From NCBI GenBank assembly GCA_045807945.1, contig JBJMGI010000018.1, positions 1 to 64,000 of the forward strand: a stretch of DNA of 64,000 bases. Reading direction: 5' to 3'. Shown one piece after another: positions 50,401 to 57,061 of the stretch. Position numbers and translations under genes: made by a program. The notes under the pieces are model-generated. The model made no database searches, was not told the origin of the DNA, and saw only the letters and a program-made list of their open reading frames with translations. Position 1 is the stretch's first letter; each line of letters opens with the position of its first letter. The DNA is from CAVQGF01 sp045807945 (GTDB lineage: Bacteria > Acidobacteriota > Terriglobia > Terriglobales > Acidobacteriaceae).

Positions 50401-52042
50401 GCGAAACGGGTCTTACCGCGCGCTGCCGCTACTGCGCGCTGGACACGACGCTGCAGGCGACCCGGCGAAGGGAGTCGCATGGCTGCTCGATATGGCGACT
50501 GCGACTGAGAATCAGACGGACTTGCTCACGCAGGTGGTTAACGCAGGATGGGTTCCCGCCATACAGCAGGAGCCGCTGTTCGATCGCATCCTCGAGCTGG
50601 TAAATGCGGAGGCATCGAAGTCGCAAGGCAACGCAGCGAAGGAGTCTCAGGAATCCATCGTACGCGATTGGCAGCTGCGCTGGGTTGAGAACCTGATAGT
50701 GACCAAGCAATATCCGCGTGCGCAGCAGATTGTGGATGGCATCGCGGCGCAGAGCAGCGATGAACAGAAACAGCAGCTCGTTCCGGTTCAGGTGCGCCTA
50801 GCCGCTCTCACTGGAACCCTCGATACACTGCTTGATCAGTATCGTAGCGACCCAGCCAAAATGCCCTCGACGGAATTGTTGCGCTCCGCAGCAAGTGCGC
50901 TGACGACGGCGGGCGATCGCATCTCGGCAGAGAAAGTGCTGGAGATCGTTTACAACCGCGAGATCGAGCAGCACAACTTGAATGCGGCGAACTTACTTGG
51001 TTTGGCAGAGATCCGCCTTGATCGCACCGATCTCGCCGGCGCAATGACGCTGCTGCGCCGAATGACGCTGGTCGTCGGTGAACCGTTCCAGAATCACGAA
51101 GCTGCCGCGGCGTTGCTCGAGAAGAAGGGTCACCCTGCCGAAGCTGCCCAGTTCCGGTCGGAGCTGGTGAAGGCCGTTCCATGGGACACGGACGCGAAGG
51201 AACGCCTGGCGGAGAGCCAAGCCTCAACCGCCGATGCGTCCACCGGACTGAAGTCGCTGGCTGAGGTTTCCGCGCGCGCTGAGGCAACGTACACAGTCCG
51301 GACCACGGCAGCCAAAGCCTTTGCGAGATTACGCGGCGCGTCTGCCGTGGCCTTCAAAGCGGGTAGCGGCGAACTGGATCTGCTGAACTCGAAACAGGCG
51401 ATCGACTCCGTCTCTGCGGAGAAGCCGTTCTACTACGAAGCCCGGCTCAATGCAGCAAATGCGAGCAAATCGCCAGACGTCCGCATACGGCTGCTGCGCG
51501 GCGCTCTCGAATATTTCCCGCACGCTGATACCGCACGCGTCCCGCTCTTCCAGGCGGCGATGCAGCAGCAGAAGTACGAGCTTGCGATCGACAGTTTGGA
51601 GCCGCTGACCCAAGCTGGTGCGCTCGCGGTGGGAAACGACAACTCACAAACATCCGATGCCAGCGCTGCGGACGAAATCCAAGCTCGCCGTCCGCTGCAG
51701 ATGAGCGCACAAGATCGCGCGCACATCCTTGCCGACTTGGCGCGCGCATTTGAAAAGCTGGAGCATTACGACCAGGCGGTGACTGCGTATCAGCAGGCGC
51801 TCCGGCTGGAAAAGACGGCTGCCGCGAAGACCGAGCTGCGCAACAGCCTGAACGCGGTGCGAACGATTTTGAACCGCCGCAAGCTGAACCTTTCACGCCA
51901 GCCGATGGTACGGACGGAGCTCGAGCAATCGAATGTGGTCCGTCCGCGACTCCAAGTGCCGCAGAACGCCTCGCCTCCGCGGGTCACCCCGACGCGTATC
52001 AGACCGCCTGCGTCCGCTCAGGCCACAAGGAGGACCCAATGA
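44462..52042 (+). CDS. Giant exported tetratricopeptide-repeat protein (about 2,526 residues)
   Basis: TTG 44462 is chosen because GGAGG sits 6 nt upstream and a signal peptide follows (KSSRNRYLLFAVGMLALALSARG); the start lies inside the 3' end of the VIT-vWA gene, a 17-nt overlap. Nearly the whole length is alpha-helical, with TPR-like pairs such as YSALADFYGRRLRPQEQIAALDEV, YFDLARFYEEKGDAVRAVADYEHTLDLEPS and ILADLARAFEKLEHYDQAVTAYQQALRLE near the end. An acidic linker rich in Asp, Glu and Gly interrupts at residues 567-603. There are only six cysteines: C565/C605, C1029/C1033 and C1750/C1754. The C-terminus is Pro/Arg-rich. It is likely a large periplasmic or surface scaffold; the size is extraordinary for a TPR protein and the function is unknown. 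Confidence 0.8.
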   Translation: MKSSRNRYLLFAVGMLALALSARGDLGKWIQTLGAKSSAEQSFFRVMWTPGGSVFGLRPPKEVRPELEKAAAAAPSNADLASLQAMEDEQQLDFTAAETHWKKYAGLNKDRAAGYSALADFYGRRLRPQEQIAALDEVAKQPANAQERLLSPAEQNSWHAFTHIFEVIEAHALPPATSREQYKIWMARYPKESYVYSRYFNFLLDQKDFNGAQQFIAEYAKAFPEDDTFPVKARATIAYREGAIEKGLAEYDRNFQPLWPTELVQNYFELLKQTRSLKKFLDDTRAAVASKPNDLDPAARLFYYYQQQGKLDVAEGALADFRARREAAKVPWKSSELYTLAKLSEGVQDYDEAARYYYALYNSQADAEAPQKALAGIVNVLLTAPEQPIRIGAGDLSMYSDIARMDRYPGFLNGILSLILNTTGPKYELANQEAAAVPYFHRAEASQLLALLDSKFPNAPQRAELHAKLLDAYNHYGETDVLIREAKAYLSAFPKRQDRSRVALLLADGYARKEMTTEEFATYDDLLKELSAQAENVPLGAKYALGAHNDESTEQVRFTPYQRNCTPRGGTDTDAADQNVQVTDQGEGEEERDSEGDGGPPPADCQGDWLGRKHIREGVFSVQQGPKITYGPRSPEYARVLDRYIARLLSLNKTTQALGLYRRELDRNPDDPGLYERMAEFLDQNKVTTELEETYKRAMQRFSDRSWHHKLARWYLREKRQSDYERLTREVTNVFSGTELEEYFEDAGPDEQFLSLRLNEFANQRFPHDLVFVHNLLALYKPYLHNPTADPVKWEALLRQQWYNDDQLRSEFFEFLSSTGKLSLELQIARGVNEAAPAGKLAELVGNSPAAARFLAEGESWRSHFEQAAPAFQQLAANFPGDIDLDRRASSILRSLAPFEPRDRDAAVAIELNLQKLEPWNRDTLARIGDIYADADLYDKASPYWKQMVTTEPGKPESYLESATVFWDYYMFDDAARTIEDARRKLGNSTLYAWEMGAIYEGKRDFDRAVPEYVRGSLGNIGEPPDPSCVGLCVQGEYLTLRPPNFALAESRFLQLATRPAQKQRVEQATLARINGDNPDIEAVDLRIAVLRAQNRRDHVEKLLEGVVTRATSFDLLDDIQSIAQQQKLEKVRERALEKQATITSDPVERLRLRFELVRLYESNKETDAAQHNLEAIYKERPNILGVIRTALDFYWRNKMQPQAMGVLEHSIAIAQPPYKSQFLFEAAGKANQIGQYATARQYLTTLLQESPYDPSYLAAMAESYSRQGDDQGLRDFYTQKIQLFRQAKDLSDDSKKVQIATLRRGLIPALTRLKDYAGAVDQYIEIINRFPEDAQIVSEAALYAQDHDRRRQLSDYYAKTAAASPRGYMWPMIQARIFTSFEDFPAAIESYARAIAIRPDRTEFYQSRATLEERLMKFDDAVNDYEKIYDLDYHNQRWMLQIAEIRARQGQTDAVIAALEKALIEGRPVRAEDSFEVAHHLEQWGMLTAARKYAERGMQQAGDDLLIESQYSTGAQTYATILARQRDHVAAFARLRKAYDAVVAMPAPKIEHVAGVSALTEEELVKDARARRNASARSTLSLAVGQVALSVDKYYTPEERSGFATFLVGLRPAMSLTETESLLIPMAQNAGLAELEVRWRSEALLNHARFEPRAYSPHLARIVELQRRRMKFNELGGTIERYHNLLPTLARSNELATAAEAYRSAENPDAELRVLAAQYPGLSQDLTTRYFDLLITRQPQTLVGYAGDCHGQCVAAANYAIGSGNLTLALQAVDAYGRGHTPVWNKAYTALTGLYYSSPAANINGAFQNILSTATIAERLGKPIDRNQQLAGDTWYYYGSRYGEYLGETRLGDPEDYLPSMLEDRPNDPQSYFDLARFYEEKGDAVRAVADYEHTLDLEPSRSSAQNRMAIVLWKQGKHAEAVEHWKAAIAILKKQMESSQVPETFWTNVRLIINEISTRKLVPEMRDDVDGLLRAYLKRNGSYRALPLLRAGHDAAGDPAKGVAWLLDMATATENQTDLLTQVVNAGWVPAIQQEPLFDRILELVNAEASKSQGNAAKESQESIVRDWQLRWVENLIVTKQYPRAQQIVDGIAAQSSDEQKQQLVPVQVRLAALTGTLDTLLDQYRSDPAKMPSTELLRSAASALTTAGDRISAEKVLEIVYNREIEQHNLNAANLLGLAEIRLDRTDLAGAMTLLRRMTLVVGEPFQNHEAAAALLEKKGHPAEAAQFRSELVKAVPWDTDAKERLAESQASTADASTGLKSLAEVSARAEATYTVRTTAAKAFARLRGASAVAFKAGSGELDLLNSKQAIDSVSAEKPFYYEARLNAANASKSPDVRIRLLRGALEYFPHADTARVPLFQAAMQQQKYELAIDSLEPLTQAGALAVGNDNSQTSDASAADEIQARRPLQMSAQDRAHILADLARAFEKLEHYDQAVTAYQQALRLEKTAAAKTELRNSLNAVRTILNRRKLNLSRQPMVRTELEQSNVVRPRLQVPQNASPPRVTPTRIRPPASAQATRRTQ

Positions 52043-53796
52043 AACGATCACTCTTGCTCACCATTGGCGCCGGAGCCGTCGCCGTGGCTGCTGCTGCCGC
52101 GATGCTCCTGCAAATCGCGGCGGCTCCGGCTACTCCAGTGCGTCCGTTAGCGCAGGTCACGCCTTCCGGCGCGCTGTTGTTCATTAAGGCCAAAGACTTC
52201 GGCGCGCTGCTGAAGGACTGGAATGCTTCTCCTGAAAAACAAAGCTGGCTGAAAAGCGACGACTACGAGGTGTTCTCGCGTTCCAAGCTGTTCCTGCGCC
52301 TGAAACACGATCAAGCCGAATTCGCGAAGGCTGCCGGATTCCCGCTTGACATGGCGATGGTCGGCCAGGTCGGAGGAAGTGAATCGGCATTCGCCGTGTA
52401 CGACATCGGCAAATTGGAATTTCTTTACGTCACCAGGATGCCGCAGGCGCATGCCGCAGAAACCATCCTGTGGAAGAAACGCGGAGATTACCAGCCCAGG
52501 AAAGTTGGGAACTCCGACTACTACGTGCGCGTCGAGCCGGAGTCGCAGCGGACGGTGGCCTTTGCTGTCTCTGGCGATTACTTGCTAGTCGCCACGCGCG
52601 AGGACCTGCTGGCGCAATCACTCTCACTGCTGAATTCCTCGGGAGGAAAGGCCGTTGCCGGCGAGGGCTGGTATACCAAATCAATCGCAGCCGCCGCTGA
52701 ACCGGGCGACCTCCGGATGGTGTTGAACCTCGAGGCGATCGTCGCGACGCCGCAATTCAATTCTTATTGGATCCAGGAAAATGTTGGTGAGCTTAAAACC
52801 CGTTATTCATCGGAAGTGAGCGACCTGTTCCGCACCGCGGACGAATATCGCGAACAACGCGTTCTACTGCTGAAGGGCGACGATCAGGAGAAGGCGGGAG
52901 GTAAGAACGTCGCGAATCCGGAATTCGAATCAGCGGTTGGCCAATTGCTGCGTCTCGTTCCCGTCAACCAAAGCTTCTTCCAAAGCTGGGCAAAGCCTTC
53001 GGTCGACGATCTGCTGACAGCAGTTTCCACCCAGATCCTGTCACCGCATTTCGGCTCCCGTCCTGCTTCGAAGGTGGCGCCGGGAGCATCTGCAACCAGC
53101 GGCTCGGCGGGAAGCGAGTCCGATCTGGAGACCCGCATCGACGCGCCCCAGCGCGCGCCGATGAAGGAAGGCGATAGTCCGCTGAAGATACTGTTCAGTT
53201 CAGCCGAGCCGATGGCCGTCTTGAAACTGAAAAGCACGCAGCAGACAGAAGACGGTGTATTCGTCCAGCCGCGCAGCACAGTTGCCATCATCGCCAAGAA
53301 CCCGTGGAACCCTGACGAAATTCGCGAGGTGCTACAGAAATCCATTGAGAACATGACCACAGCGCGTCTGGGAGTGACTTGGACCCCACGAAAGCAGGGA
53401 ACGACCACGTACTACGAGCTCGATGGATTGTCGCCAGTATCGGTCTTCACAAATAAGAATTTGCTCGTGATATCAAACTCGCCGCAATCGATGCAGTTGC
53501 TTCTCAGCTCGACCAGGGCGACATCGTCAGGGGCCTGGTACGCGGCTGGTTTCGAACACGCGCGCGAGCGCAGCAACTTCATTAAGATGACGCGCCCGAT
53601 CGAAAACACGGGGGTTGACGCCGGATTCGGCGAGAATCCGGAGCATGGCAACAACAGCAATGGCCAGCCGAAGTTCTTCTCCGACAACATCGGCAGCCTG
53701 AGCCAGACGCTCAAGCGCGTGCAAACCGAAACCATCGAAGTGCACAATTTCGGCGACCGTGAGACGCAAACAGTTCGGTATAAGTGGGTGCAATGA
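52039..53796 (+). CDS. Exported protein of unknown function, DUF3352-like
   Basis: A 585-residue protein with an N-terminal hydrophobic signal (KRSLLLTIGAGAVAVAAAAAMLLQIAAAPA). It has repeated strand-helix elements: VTPSGALLFIKAKDFGALLKDW near residues 41-62, MAMVGQVGGSESAFAVYDIGKLEFLYVTRMP, VAFAVSGDYLLVATREDLLAQSLSLL and, in a second half, YYELDGLSPVSVFTNKNLLVISNSPQSMQLLL. The pattern of paired FAVSGDYLLVAT/FTNKNLLVISNS units resembles DUF3352 proteins. No catalytic motif is visible. A Ser/Pro-rich linker lies around residues 345-375. The start overlaps the giant TPR gene by 4 bp (ATGA), and the stop overlaps the next gene the same way. Confidence 0.7.
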   Translation: MKRSLLLTIGAGAVAVAAAAAMLLQIAAAPATPVRPLAQVTPSGALLFIKAKDFGALLKDWNASPEKQSWLKSDDYEVFSRSKLFLRLKHDQAEFAKAAGFPLDMAMVGQVGGSESAFAVYDIGKLEFLYVTRMPQAHAAETILWKKRGDYQPRKVGNSDYYVRVEPESQRTVAFAVSGDYLLVATREDLLAQSLSLLNSSGGKAVAGEGWYTKSIAAAAEPGDLRMVLNLEAIVATPQFNSYWIQENVGELKTRYSSEVSDLFRTADEYREQRVLLLKGDDQEKAGGKNVANPEFESAVGQLLRLVPVNQSFFQSWAKPSVDDLLTAVSTQILSPHFGSRPASKVAPGASATSGSAGSESDLETRIDAPQRAPMKEGDSPLKILFSSAEPMAVLKLKSTQQTEDGVFVQPRSTVAIIAKNPWNPDEIREVLQKSIENMTTARLGVTWTPRKQGTTTYYELDGLSPVSVFTNKNLLVISNSPQSMQLLLSSTRATSSGAWYAAGFEHARERSNFIKMTRPIENTGVDAGFGENPEHGNNSNGQPKFFSDNIGSLSQTLKRVQTETIEVHNFGDRETQTVRYKWVQ

Positions 53797-54656
53797 AGGT
53801 TCTTTTCTCTCGGATCGGGTTGCTGTTGGTTGTGGTTGCGGTCTGCTGGCCGCAGCCTTCGCTTGATCGCGAATCGAGTTCTCTGCTGCTGGAGCGGCGC
53901 TTTGCCGATCCTGCCATCGAATACATCTTGCTGGATGCGCGCTCCGGCGATGTGCTCACCGCGCGATGGAGTGAGCCGAACGAAGCTGTCCCCCTAGGAT
54001 CGTTGGTCAAACCCTTTACCGCGCTCGCCTATGGCGAGGAGCACAGCTTTCAATATCCAGAGTTCGAGTGCCATGGCAAACGCGACCGATGCTGGTCTCC
54101 GCGCGGACACGGGCAGATCGGCCTCCTCCAGGCAGTAGCGCAATCCTGCAACGCATACTTCCTCAATCTTGCTTCTGATCTGAGGCCGTCTTCAGTCTCG
54201 GCAGTGCTGCGGAGGTACGCAATCTACGACGTGTGCGAGAAGGTCTCGCCGGAGTCTTTGGTCGGACTCGGCGCGGCGTGGAAGATTTTGCCTATCCGTA
54301 TGCTGCGCGCGTACGTGGAGCTATCGAGGCGGCGCGACCAGCCCGGCGTGAGCGAGATCATTCGCGGCATGCAGATTTCCGAGATGTCCGGAACTGGCGT
54401 TGGAGTAGGTATCGCGCTCCGCAAGTCGGGCGCGAGCGCCATCACAAAAACCGGCACAGCGCCTTGTGTCCACTCTCGTGACGGCGACGTCGGCGCTTCG
54501 CTTCATCACGCATTCGCCGGCGACGGTTACGTGATCGCCTTGTATCCCGCCGCCGATCCGCAACTCGCATTGATGGTCCGTCTGCATTCCGCGCCGGGAT
54601 GGAAAGCGGCCGACGTTGCAGGCAAGATGCTGCGCACGATCGCGGATGGGAAGTAG
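53793..54656 (+). CDS. Minimal penicillin-binding transpeptidase-fold protein
   Basis: A 287-residue exported protein (signal RIGLLLVVVAVCWP) made of little more than a transpeptidase fold. All three active-site boxes are intact: SxxK as S70-L-V-K73 in GSLVKPFTALAY, SxN as S118-C-N120 in QSCNAYF, and K219-T-G221 in KTGTA. The strings GSLVKPFTAL and AQSCNAYFLNL are typical of PBP2/FtsI-type transpeptidases, but the N-terminal dimerisation domain is missing, and the total is about half the usual length. It could be a DD-peptidase, a transpeptidase, or a beta-lactam-binding sensor. It overlaps the previous gene by 4 bp and lies one base from the next start. Confidence 0.78.
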   Translation: MKVLFSRIGLLLVVVAVCWPQPSLDRESSSLLLERRFADPAIEYILLDARSGDVLTARWSEPNEAVPLGSLVKPFTALAYGEEHSFQYPEFECHGKRDRCWSPRGHGQIGLLQAVAQSCNAYFLNLASDLRPSSVSAVLRRYAIYDVCEKVSPESLVGLGAAWKILPIRMLRAYVELSRRRDQPGVSEIIRGMQISEMSGTGVGVGIALRKSGASAITKTGTAPCVHSRDGDVGASLHHAFAGDGYVIALYPAADPQLALMVRLHSAPGWKAADVAGKMLRTIADGK

Positions 54657-54657
54657 C

Positions 54658-55704
54658 ATGCTGCGTCGAGTTCTCGGGCCCATTTTCATCGCTGCGCTTT
54701 GCGCCGTCTCCCTCGTGGGTCAGAACGCAACCGACACTCTCCGCTTCGGTGTTTTCTCGCTATTCAAGCCAAAGTATCTGGTTGTGCGTCCCGCGAAGAA
54801 CCAGGTCCTTTTGCTGACGATCAGCAAGAGCAGTGTTCCGATTGACGACGAGATAGTCATCCGCGCCGCCGGCGAAGTTCTCTTGGTGACGGCCGCAGGG
54901 AAGAGCACGCATGCTGACTCGTTGCTGATTTCTTCGCGCAATGGCGATGCCGCCGATTTTATGTTGAAAATACCTGGAAAAATCTCGCGCGAATTTCGCG
55001 GCACGTTGTCAATCGCCGCCTCGCATCATCAGCTCGTGCCCGTCGTCGAGGTCGGGCGGGAACTTGCCGTCGCAATCGCGGTAAAGGCGGAAGCTCCCCC
55101 GCACGCCGCCATGGAAGCGCTGAAAGCGCAGGCGGTGGTGGCGCGCTCGTTTTATCTCGGAAGCAAGGAAAGGCACCAAGCTTTTGACTTTTGCGACACC
55201 ACCCATTGCCAGCTCTTCAAGGCGTTGCCGGCTGCGAATGAACCCGCGTTCCGTGCAGCCCAGGAAACGCGTGGGCTCGTCCTTCACTACCAGGGCGCAA
55301 TCGTTCCCGCGATGTTTTCCGCGAACTGCGGCGGACGCACACGTACCCTGAAGCAAGTCGGGATCAACTCCGACGCCTATCCCTATTACTCCGTCGAAGA
55401 CGCCTACTGCGAGCGCCACGCAAAGCACTGGCAAGCCCATCTGTCCTCCCCTGAAGCGAAAGCATTGGCGGGATCCCGCTCCGAGCACGATCGACTGGTG
55501 CTGGGCCGTAAGGTGGGATGGAACGTTGTGCCTGGGAATAACTATGAAGTAAAACGGGAAAGTGACGCGCTGGTCTTCGAGGGCAGAGGTTCGGGTCACG
55601 GTCTCGGTCTGTGCCAGCAGGGTGCTAGTGCGATGGCGGGAGATGGAGCGAGCTTCCGCGAGATCCTCGCACACTACTTTCCAAACACTACAGTCGGAGA
55701 GTGA
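54658..55704 (+). CDS. SpoIID/LytB-domain protein
   Basis: A 348-residue exported protein (signal RRVLGPIFIAALCAVSLVGQ). The SpoIID domain covers about residues 120-345: ELAVAIAVKAEAPPHAAMEALKAQAVVARSFYL, FCDTTHCQLF, AAQETRGLVLHYQGAIVPAMFSANCGGRTRT and GRGSGHGLGLCQQGASAMA near the end, the usual GHGVGxxQxGA motif. SpoIID is a peptidoglycan lytic transglycosylase that cuts glycan stripped of stem peptides, and LytB is an amidase enhancer. This organism shows no sporulation genes here, so the role is likely vegetative. ATG 58 of line 54601 (54658) directly follows the transpeptidase stop, and GGGAAG upstream serves as ribosome binding site. Last gene of the row. Confidence 0.85.
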   Translation: MLRRVLGPIFIAALCAVSLVGQNATDTLRFGVFSLFKPKYLVVRPAKNQVLLLTISKSSVPIDDEIVIRAAGEVLLVTAAGKSTHADSLLISSRNGDAADFMLKIPGKISREFRGTLSIAASHHQLVPVVEVGRELAVAIAVKAEAPPHAAMEALKAQAVVARSFYLGSKERHQAFDFCDTTHCQLFKALPAANEPAFRAAQETRGLVLHYQGAIVPAMFSANCGGRTRTLKQVGINSDAYPYYSVEDAYCERHAKHWQAHLSSPEAKALAGSRSEHDRLVLGRKVGWNVVPGNNYEVKRESDALVFEGRGSGHGLGLCQQGASAMAGDGASFREILAHYFPNTTVGE

Positions 55705-55710
55705 AGAATG

Positions 55711-55785
55711 TGGAGCGGGAGACCGGGATCGAACCGGCGACATTCAGCTTGGGAAGCTGACGTTCTACCACTGAACTACTCCCGC
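55711..55785 (-). tRNA. tRNA-Gly (anticodon CCC)
   Basis: Read on the minus strand: acceptor GCGGGAG with CTCCCGC, discriminator T, encoded CCA. The anticodon loop TTCCCAA within the TCAGC/GCTGA stem gives CCC. D-arm GTTCAGTGGTAGAAC and T-arm GGTTCGATCCC are standard. It lies 6 bp after the SpoIID gene, on the opposite strand. Confidence 0.95.
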
Positions 55786-55819
55786 TTGAGCAAAAAGTAT
55801 AGCTCAAGCGGGATGATGC

Positions 55820-56905
55820 CTACCAAACGCCCTTATCGCTTCCCGTGAGCTTGAATGCCACTGCGGCGGCTACTGCGAGGGGCGGAAGAAGCTGCAAGCG
55901 GAAGGTCGCGGGCACATCGCCCCGCAGTGCGGTGCGCGTGACTTGCTCCGTGTAGAGGGCCGCGCCCTGCGGCATGATGGGCACGCGAATGAACTTGCCC
56001 CGTACGTATACCTTTTCCGCTCCGAAGCGTGCACCGTCACGGACGAGCTGCGGCAAGTCGAGGCCCTGACCGCGATAGCGCTCGATGTATCCCGAAACGA
56101 TCATCAGGTAAGTCGCGACACCAGGCCAGATGCCGGCGAAATCGCTCACTCGCTTCAACTCGCCGTAATTCAGCGCGCCAGACTCCACCAGCGCAGCGCT
56201 GTTCGCGATATCACAAACCCGGAAATAGAAATGCCGGTACATGCGCTGCAAGGTCGCGACGACGATCCGCTCTTCCGGCGCCGGAACCCAGAAAGTTTTT
56301 CCGTCCACCGTTTTCTGCTGACGGCGCGAGACGAAGCGTTTCGCGAGGTCCGTGTGCTCGCCTGTCTGTCCGAGGCGACGGACGTGGATCTCGATGGGTT
56401 CCTTCAGTCCGTGCAGGGCAAAATTCCATTTGTGCGCGAGGCGGTCGCCCCAGCTGCGGGGCTCGATCTCGGCGTTGAATTCGCGCTTCATCACCTCGAC
56501 GATCTTCTCGTCCGCCGCGGTCGAGTACATATCAATGTCGTTGCCAATGTCAGGCCAGTGGTCGAGCGTCTTCATCACAGTGGTCGGGCATCCGGCGGCT
56601 TCGAGGCCATTGCACACGCGTTCCATGTGGTCGAGCATGTTTGCGATTCGTTTGCGCTCGTCAGCAATCGAGTTCTCAGCCCATGCGGCGAGTGGCAAGT
56701 TCTGAGCCCGCGCGGCGCGTTCGCACACCGGCTTCAATGCGCGGAGGATAACGTGGTTGGAATCGGCGATGGAAAGCAGCTCGGCGCGTTCCTGATCGCT
56801 CAGTCCGGCGACAAATCGGTAACCCTCTTCGGAGTTCTCCGGGTTCAAGGCCAAGCGCGACAGCGCGTCAATATAGGACTGCTCGGTTGCATTCTTTTCA
56901 GACAT
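55820..56905 (-). CDS. Nucleotidyltransferase-like protein (NTP_transf_5 type)
   Basis: A 361-residue protein; ATG 56905 is preferred to the frame's first start at 57025, whose extra 40 residues look non-coding. The middle has TTVMKTLDHWPDIGNDIDMYS, with a DID-like acidic pair after a Lys-containing helix, as in the uncharacterised nucleotidyltransferase family NTP_transf_5. HVRRLGQTGEHTDLAKRFVSRR and WVPAPEERIVVATLQRMYRHFYFRVCDIANSAAL also match, the latter being the helical domain after the catalytic core. Substrates of this family are unknown. The C-terminal 60 residues contain a hydrophobic stretch (LLPPLAVAAAVAFKL) that may contact the membrane. It is divergent from ubiD. Confidence 0.65.
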   Translation of the reverse strand: MSEKNATEQSYIDALSRLALNPENSEEGYRFVAGLSDQERAELLSIADSNHVILRALKPVCERAARAQNLPLAAWAENSIADERKRIANMLDHMERVCNGLEAAGCPTTVMKTLDHWPDIGNDIDMYSTAADEKIVEVMKREFNAEIEPRSWGDRLAHKWNFALHGLKEPIEIHVRRLGQTGEHTDLAKRFVSRRQQKTVDGKTFWVPAPEERIVVATLQRMYRHFYFRVCDIANSAALVESGALNYGELKRVSDFAGIWPGVATYLMIVSGYIERYRGQGLDLPQLVRDGARFGAEKVYVRGKFIRVPIMPQGAALYTEQVTRTALRGDVPATFRLQLLPPLAVAAAVAFKLTGSDKGVW

Positions 56906-57028
56906 GAAGATTGAGACCCTCAGGCGCGGAGCGCTAATTGATCGAAGCTGATTCTGAGATGAGCCGGATGGCGCGAGAGTTGGCAGCAGCTCGCATCGGA
57001 GCTGGCGAAATCGCAAAGTCCGCACCTA

Positions 57029-57034
57029 TATAAT
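57029..57034 (+). promoter_or_regulatory. Candidate -10 box of ubiD
   Basis: A perfect TATAAT 27 bp before the GTG start; no good -35 box. GGAG at 57050-57053 is the ribosome binding site. Confidence 0.35.
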
Positions 57035-57061
57035 GTCGCTTCTGCCTTTGGAGCCTTCATT

